From positions 29,696 to 93,695 of the forward strand of contig JAFGGN010000006.1 of NCBI GenBank assembly GCA_016930535.1: 64,000 bases of DNA, given 5' to 3'. Below the pieces are notes generated by a model that made no database searches, was not told the DNA's origin, and was given only the letters and a program-made list of their open reading frames with translations. This DNA is from a bacterium. Its GTDB lineage: Bacteria > Zhuqueibacterota > QNDG01 > JAFGCO01. Of this stretch, positions 58,774 through 64,000 are shown piece after piece. Position 1 is the first letter of the stretch, and each line of letters begins with the position of its first letter. A program made the translations under genes and the position numbers.

Positions 58774-59628
58774 ATGCAAAAATTCTGGAAACTCCTTGTA
58801 TGCGCGTTTGTCTTACTGGCGCTTTATCGATGTGACCGGGATAAAAATCCGCTGATCCAGGAGGACGTTGTATGGGAACCGTACGCCTATCCTCTGAAAA
58901 CCGGAAACGAATGGCGGTATACAAGAACCGTGGTTCCGAATATGAGCGAAGAACTTCAGAATGCCGTCGGATTGAAGGATACGGCCGTGTCTTCCCTGAC
59001 AATGAAAATCACCGGTGAAAAGAGTCTGGCCGATACGATCGAAGCGTATGAATTTACAGAAACGATTCAGGAAGACGGCCGTATAACCACATCCGCTTCC
59101 TACTACAGCCAGGGGCCTGCCGGTTTTCTTTTTCACGGGTATACCGGCCCGGGAGTCTGCATCCCAAAGAACGGGAAGCCAATAAAAATCCAATTCAGGA
59201 ACAGGTCATTCAGCTCCATCCAGGAGATCATCGATACATATGGAGATAATCCGGCCCGGAAAACCACGGAAATGGATTCACTCATCATCGAATCCCCGCC
59301 GCTGCTTGTTTATCCGTCATCGATTCAGGTCGGTCATGCCTGGACATACCGCTCACCCGGGAATCCGTTTATGATCAGAAAACTGCCCGTGGGCCAGGAA
59401 ACCATTCAAACGCCTGCCGGAACATTCCAATGCATGAAAATCCGATGGCTGTATGAAGAAGACATCGCACAGGGCCAGAATATCCTTTTTTATGATTATA
59501 TCTCGGACCAGGGTCTTGTCTGCCGTTTGGTCCGGTATGAAAATATCATGATCAAGGAGGCCGATTCGAACAGTTCCGGTTCTTTCGACATGACCGATAC
59601 GATTGTCCTGACAGGATTCAGTTTATAA
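58774..59628 (+). CDS. Predicted secreted or lipoprotein of unknown function, partner of the TonB receptor
   Basis: RBS aggaga; hydrophobic leader followed by Cys (LLALYRCDRDKNPL); YPLKTGNEWRYTRTV; 24 nt after the receptor stop. Confidence 0.75.
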   Translation: MQKFWKLLVCAFVLLALYRCDRDKNPLIQEDVVWEPYAYPLKTGNEWRYTRTVVPNMSEELQNAVGLKDTAVSSLTMKITGEKSLADTIEAYEFTETIQEDGRITTSASYYSQGPAGFLFHGYTGPGVCIPKNGKPIKIQFRNRSFSSIQEIIDTYGDNPARKTTEMDSLIIESPPLLVYPSSIQVGHAWTYRSPGNPFMIRKLPVGQETIQTPAGTFQCMKIRWLYEEDIAQGQNILFYDYISDQGLVCRLVRYENIMIKEADSNSSGSFDMTDTIVLTGFSL

Positions 59629-59637
59629 CGGCATTGC

Positions 59638-59691
59638 ATGCACGGGGCCGCCCGTATCTGTCAGGCGGCCCCGTGCATGACTGTTTTTTTT
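59638..59691 (+). terminator. Strong Rho-independent terminator
   Basis: ATGCACGGGGCCGCC-N11-GGCGGCCCCGTGCAT (15-bp perfect stem), then GACTGTTTTTTTT. Confidence 0.92.
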
Positions 59692-59770
59692 CGTTTTCAC
59701 CATGAATCCCCTTGCTTTTTTTCAATTTATCCTTACTTTACAGACAATTGCATCTGAATGATCATGGGTG

Positions 59771-60625
59771 ATGAAACATTCGATTCTCATTGCCGGCTCC
59801 GCGACACGGGACGAAAATATTGTCCGGGGAGCCCGTTATCATAAAATCGGCGGCGTACCCGTGTACGCAGGACTGACGTGGAGACTGTGCGGGGTGAAAA
59901 CCCTTATCGTATCCAATATCGCCGACCGGGACGAACCGGTTCATCGGCTCTTTTCCGGACTGGGATTTGATCTGCCGTCGGGCACGACACAGCGGACCAC
60001 TTCATTCATCAATTCCTATGACGGGGACAACCGGTCCCAGAGCATGCCGCATGCCGCAGAAACCATCATGCCGGATCAGATCATCGGGGCATGGGGGGAA
60101 ACGGCCCACATTCATCTCGGTCCGCTGCATCCCCAGGATCTGTCGCCGGATATTTACGGACTCGATTTCGGCAGCCGGCTCGTTTTTCTGGATGTACAAG
60201 GGCTGACAAGGGCCGTCAGACATGGACGAATCGTTCCGGCCGTTTTTCCGGAGATCGAAAAGGCACTTACAGCCGCACATTTCATTAAAACAGACGAATC
60301 AGAATTGAACCTGATTCTTGAGTATTTGCAGATACCTGTCACGAGAATGGCATCCATGTTTCATATTCAGGAAATTATCGAAACCCGGGCCCATACCGGC
60401 GGCGTCGTGCACTCATCCGACGCCTCCTATTTTTTTGATGCCGCTCCCAAACAGGAAATTATCGACACCACAGGAGCGGGCGATGTTTTTTTCGCTGCAT
60501 ATCTGAACGAACGAATTTTTCATCATAAAAATATTCAGGAATCCTGCAAACAGGCGGCCCGGCTGGCCGCGCACCATATCGAAGGCCAATGGATTCAATC
60601 CGATTTACTGATCCTAAATGATTGA
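59771..60625 (+). CDS. PfkB-family sugar-kinase-like protein
   Basis: SILIAGSATRDENIV...KIGGVPVYAGLTWRLCGVKTLIVSN; C-terminal IDTTGAGDVFFAAYL. Confidence 0.85.
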   Translation: MKHSILIAGSATRDENIVRGARYHKIGGVPVYAGLTWRLCGVKTLIVSNIADRDEPVHRLFSGLGFDLPSGTTQRTTSFINSYDGDNRSQSMPHAAETIMPDQIIGAWGETAHIHLGPLHPQDLSPDIYGLDFGSRLVFLDVQGLTRAVRHGRIVPAVFPEIEKALTAAHFIKTDESELNLILEYLQIPVTRMASMFHIQEIIETRAHTGGVVHSSDASYFFDAAPKQEIIDTTGAGDVFFAAYLNERIFHHKNIQESCKQAARLAAHHIEGQWIQSDLLILND

Positions 60626-60633
60626 GGAGTTCC

Positions 60634-61371
60634 ATGATCGAAACCCAAGCCATCAGCAAAACGTTTCATGATCCCAAACGCGGTGAAATACACGCCGTGC
60701 GTCCGGTCAGTATCGATATCGGCCAGGGTGAAATATTCGGGCTTCTGGGACCCAACGGCGCAGGCAAAACCACCTTGCTGCGCATGCTGGCCACCGTGTT
60801 GACACCGACCAGCGGCTCCGCCACGATCAACGGATTCAATCTGCTCGGCGACCCCGAAGCCATCAAGAAAAGCATCGGATTTCTGTCTGGCAATACGCGG
60901 CTGTACAACCGGCTGACTCCGCGTGAAATCCTTTCCTATTTCGGCGCGCTCCACGAAATGCCGCCCGATCAGATCCGGACACGAAGCGACGGTATTTTTC
61001 AAATGCTCGAGATGACGGAATTTGCAGACCGGCGCATTGAGAAACTGTCCACCGGACAGACCCAGAAAACATCCATTGCCCGGACCATTCTCCATGATCC
61101 GCCTGTCTATATTCTCGATGAACCCACACTCGGACTCGACATTCTGACCAGCCGGACCATTATCCGGTTCATCCGTGAATCGGCCCAATCAGGCAAAACC
61201 ATTCTGTTTTCGACGCATTACATGGAGGAAGCCGAGATGCTGTGCGACCGCATCGGTCTTCTTCATGAAGGGCAGATACTGGACGCGGACACCATTGAAA
61301 ACCTGAGGCTTAAGAAAAACCGGACCCATCTCGCGGATGTATTCATGGCCTATATCGAGGAGGCGGCATGA
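60634..61371 (+). CDS. ABC transporter ATP-binding protein (NatA-like)
   Basis: LLGPNGAGKTTLLRMLATVLTPTSG; LSTGQTQKTSIARTILHDPPVYILDEPTLGLD. Confidence 0.94.
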   Translation: MIETQAISKTFHDPKRGEIHAVRPVSIDIGQGEIFGLLGPNGAGKTTLLRMLATVLTPTSGSATINGFNLLGDPEAIKKSIGFLSGNTRLYNRLTPREILSYFGALHEMPPDQIRTRSDGIFQMLEMTEFADRRIEKLSTGQTQKTSIARTILHDPPVYILDEPTLGLDILTSRTIIRFIRESAQSGKTILFSTHYMEEAEMLCDRIGLLHEGQILDADTIENLRLKKNRTHLADVFMAYIEEAA

Positions 61372-63395
61372 ACTGGAAGAAAGTGACAATTGTCTACCGC
61401 AAGGAAATCAAGGATACCCTCCGGGACAAACGGACCGTGATGATGATGATTCTGGTTCCCATTCTGCTGTACCCGCTCCTGTTCACGACCATGGGACAAT
61501 TGATGACCACGGGCACCAAAAAACTGGAGGCGCAGAAAAGTGTTATCGCCCTGAACGATTCGCTTCCTGATATGCTGGTCGGAATAATCGGATCGGAAGA
61601 CCACTTTGAGATCACGTTTCAGGACGATCCTGTAGAGGCCATCCGTGAAAAATCGATTCAGGGTTATCTGACAAGCCGGACAAAAGAGGATACCCTGCAG
61701 TATGTCGTGTATTTCGATGCGGCCATCGACAAGTCCCGTCTGTGTCAGGAAAGGCTGAGCGATGTACTGGATATCTACCGCGAGGAAATCCAGACAGAGC
61801 GGCTTTCCAAAAAATCCCTGGATTTATCGATCCTGCATCCGTTTGAAATCGATTTGGAAAATATTGCCCCGCCGAGCAGAATGGGCGGCATGTTTTTGGG
61901 AAGCATCCTGCCCATGCTCCTGATCGTCACCATGGTGCTGGGCGCCATGTATCCGGCAATCGATCTCACGGCCGGTGAAAAGGAACGGGGCACCCTGGAA
62001 ACCATTCTGACCATTCCGGTCCAGCGTCTGGAACTGCTGTTCGGAAAATTCCTGACCGTGACGACCACGGCCTTCATCACCGGTCTTCTGAACCTCGCCT
62101 CCATGATGCTGGTCTATACGTCCGGCATGGTGCAGATGGGCGAGATCAGTAAACATCTCGAATTCGGCATCACGCCGTTCGGCCTGCTTTGTCTGATCTT
62201 TTCTTTGATCCCGTTCGCACTTTTTATCAGCGCGGCGATCATTTCCGTGTGTCTGTTTGCACGATCGTTCAAGGAGGCCCAGAATTTTGTAACCCCGGTT
62301 TACCTGCTCATCATGTTTCCGACATTCATCGCCATGATGCCCGGTGTGGAGCTGAACCGGTCCCTGGCGCTGATTCCCGTGGTCAATATCAGCCTGCTTT
62401 TCCGGGAAATTTTTCTGAACAATTACCCGACGGAGCTGATTTCGCTGACGTTCATTTCGAATGCGATCATCGCCGTGGTCTTCATCGTGGTCGTGGTTAA
62501 ACTTTTTAATGCGGAAAGCATTCTGTTCGGCGAGGGACAGTCGGTACAATTGTCATTGAACCGGTCCCAGATCAGACCGGTTCCGAGGCTGCTGCCAAGC
62601 AGTGCTCTGCTGGTCTTCGCGATGGTCATGCTGCTTCTGTTCTATGCCGGATCCTACATACAGCTCAGGTTCGGCTCCTGGGGAATTTTCGCCACCGAAT
62701 GGGGATTGATTTTTATCCCCGTGATACTGGCACTGTGGTTTTTAAAATGCAACCTGAAGCAGTCTCTGAATATAGGAAAAGTCCATGCGCTCTCGGTTCT
62801 GGGAACCCTGTTCATGGGTCTGGGTGCGTTTGGGGCCGTGACCCTGGTTTCACGCATACAGATGGAACTTTTTCCCGAAGCCATGGAAGTGATGAAATCT
62901 TTGGAAAAAATACTCAACATGTCGGATACGTCCATGCATCCGGCGATCGGATACCTGATATTTGCGTTCAGCCCGGCCGTTTGCGAAGAAGTCCTGTTCC
63001 GCGGTGTGCTTCTGTCCTCGTTTAAAAAACACATTCCCGCCTGGATGGCTGTCGTACTCGTCGGATTCTTGTTCGGCGTCTTTCATGTTTACCTGATCCG
63101 CATATTGCCGACGGCCCTGCTCGGTATTCTTTTCGCTTATATCGTGTACAGGACTGGATCCATCTGGACATCCATACTGGCCCATTTTGTGCATAACGGC
63201 CTGGCATTTACACTGATCAACACACCAGACCTGGTCGAAAAGTTTCCCTGGCTCACCAGTGAAGCCTGGCCGACAGCGCCCGTGATCATGCTGATGACGG
63301 GACTGCTGGTTGCGGGACTGGTCCTGATCGAACTCGGCTGCCGTATGAACGAACGTATATCAGCGGGCAATGCATCCATGGAACCAATCGATTGA
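61368..63395 (+). CDS. NatB-like ABC-2 permease fused to a CPBP-family intramembrane protease domain
   Basis: ABC-2 part RKEIKDTLRDKRTVMMMILVPILLYPLLF...DLTAGEKERGTLETILTIPVQRLELLFGKF; CPBP part FSPAVCEEVLFRGVLLSSF..GFLFGVFHVYLIRILPTALLGILFAYIVYRTGSIWTSILAHFVHNG. Confidence 0.92.
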   Translation: MNWKKVTIVYRKEIKDTLRDKRTVMMMILVPILLYPLLFTTMGQLMTTGTKKLEAQKSVIALNDSLPDMLVGIIGSEDHFEITFQDDPVEAIREKSIQGYLTSRTKEDTLQYVVYFDAAIDKSRLCQERLSDVLDIYREEIQTERLSKKSLDLSILHPFEIDLENIAPPSRMGGMFLGSILPMLLIVTMVLGAMYPAIDLTAGEKERGTLETILTIPVQRLELLFGKFLTVTTTAFITGLLNLASMMLVYTSGMVQMGEISKHLEFGITPFGLLCLIFSLIPFALFISAAIISVCLFARSFKEAQNFVTPVYLLIMFPTFIAMMPGVELNRSLALIPVVNISLLFREIFLNNYPTELISLTFISNAIIAVVFIVVVVKLFNAESILFGEGQSVQLSLNRSQIRPVPRLLPSSALLVFAMVMLLLFYAGSYIQLRFGSWGIFATEWGLIFIPVILALWFLKCNLKQSLNIGKVHALSVLGTLFMGLGAFGAVTLVSRIQMELFPEAMEVMKSLEKILNMSDTSMHPAIGYLIFAFSPAVCEEVLFRGVLLSSFKKHIPAWMAVVLVGFLFGVFHVYLIRILPTALLGILFAYIVYRTGSIWTSILAHFVHNGLAFTLINTPDLVEKFPWLTSEAWPTAPVIMLMTGLLVAGLVLIELGCRMNERISAGNASMEPID

Positions 63396-63421
63396 TATAA
63401 ATGAACATGGGAGGTTGAACA

Positions 63422-63832
63422 ATGGAGAAAATGAAGGCCGATCCGGCATACCGTAAACGTGTGTTTATTCGCGGAGGCATCATGCTCGTCGCCGCCCTGG
63501 CGATCATTCAATGGGTGCTCCCGAAATTCAGCGGTCTCCTGATGGAGAGCAATCCCAGCTATGCGTTCATTTTTCTGGAAATACTGATTTTTGCCATACT
63601 CGTCCTCCTGATCCTGAACTGGATCAGCGTTCTGCGGGTCGGGATTCAATGTGTACAACAGCGGAGATATCCGCCGAAAGATGTGCCTGTGCTGATCGAT
63701 GTCACGGTTCAGACCGATCAGAAAGCCGTGTTCCGGGGCTACTGGGTCATTGCCGCCGCATTGATTGCCATATTTTTGTGCATTTATCTCTTTATCACGC
63801 TGGCCATGGTGGTGGTGAGGATGTTTCCGTAA
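63422..63832 (+). CDS. Small membrane protein (136 aa), unknown function
   Basis: Three hydrophobic segments; 27 nt after the NatB-CPBP gene; RBS-like gggagg. Confidence 0.7.
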   Translation: MEKMKADPAYRKRVFIRGGIMLVAALAIIQWVLPKFSGLLMESNPSYAFIFLEILIFAILVLLILNWISVLRVGIQCVQQRRYPPKDVPVLIDVTVQTDQKAVFRGYWVIAAALIAIFLCIYLFITLAMVVVRMFP

Positions 63833-63873
63833 ATACGACAAGCACGCAGCATTTCGACAATGCAACGGAGAGC

Positions 63874-63991
63874 AGTCATTGGGTCATCGGGTCGTAGAGT
63901 CGTTGAGTCGGATCCTGAAACGGAGAATCGGAGAGGGAGAGAAACGGAGAGAAGAGAAAAACCGCAGAGTCGCAGAGGACACAGAGAATGA
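63874..63991 (+). repeat. Mosaic intergenic repeat copy
   Basis: tgggtcatcgggtcgtagagtcgttgagtcgg...gaaacggagaatcggagagggagagaaacggagag...accgcagagtcgcagaggacacagag. Confidence 0.7.
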
Positions 63992-64000
63992 GTAAACGGG

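Noticed and set aside
61368-63395. Calling the CPBP domain an abortive-infection (Abi) defence gene
   Set aside because: The CPBP family is sometimes labelled Abi, but here it is fused to an ABC permease next to its ATPase; defence is not supported by context.
62850-63865. Minus-strand ORFs opposite NatB-CPBP and the small membrane protein
   Set aside because: Shadow ORFs; plus-strand proteins show clear membrane and CPBP signatures.

Overview
The window reads as a chromosomal segment of a Gram-negative FCB-group-like bacterium. This is inferred from several C-terminal 'NYPNPFN' type IX secretion (T9SS) sorting domains; no taxonomic search was run. Left part (about 0-29 kb): a two-component system, an HxlR regulator with a HIT/GalT-like protein, a Phd/VapC-type toxin-antitoxin pair, six secreted proteins with T9SS-type tails (arylsulfotransferase-like, HEMGH zincin, transglutaminase-like, CotH kinase, a 1009-aa protein, and a PKD + 5x GEVED protein), an AbiEi/AbiEii pair, and a YadA-head/peptidase-S74 protein. 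This part ends at an intact tRNA-Pro(TGG). Right part (about 29-64 kb), mostly conserved genes: rdgB, a GAF protein, an ECF sigma/anti-sigma/HtrA-like trio, holA, uppP, rpmA, rplU, RNase E/G, a TIGR03960-type radical SAM protein, a deaminase, a TetR-MacB/FtsX-LolA-like operon, an SNF2 helicase, a CDGSH protein, a pabB/pabC fusion, sigma-FecR-TonB receptor, a PfkB-like kinase, and a NatA ABC ATPase with a NatB-CPBP fusion. Most interesting: (1) same-orientation fragments of the 3' half of tRNA-Pro at about 24.72 and 26.73 kb (weaker at about 17.06 kb) bracket the AbiE pair and neighbouring accessory genes, suggesting a composite tRNA-anchored island with no visible integrase; (2) the HtrA-like protein in the sigma/anti-sigma cluster keeps the catalytic Ser motif but appears to have lost the His and Asp; (3) a TetR-controlled ABC/LolA-like/outer-membrane-protein operon; (4) a dispersed intergenic mosaic repeat (GGGTCGTTGGGTC...GAAACGGAGA) that follows stop codons in a fixed polarity; (5) nested and mutually exclusive inverted repeats beside the tRNA. 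No CRISPR array, rRNA, integrase or transposase was recognised. All family calls come from reading the translations, not from database searches.
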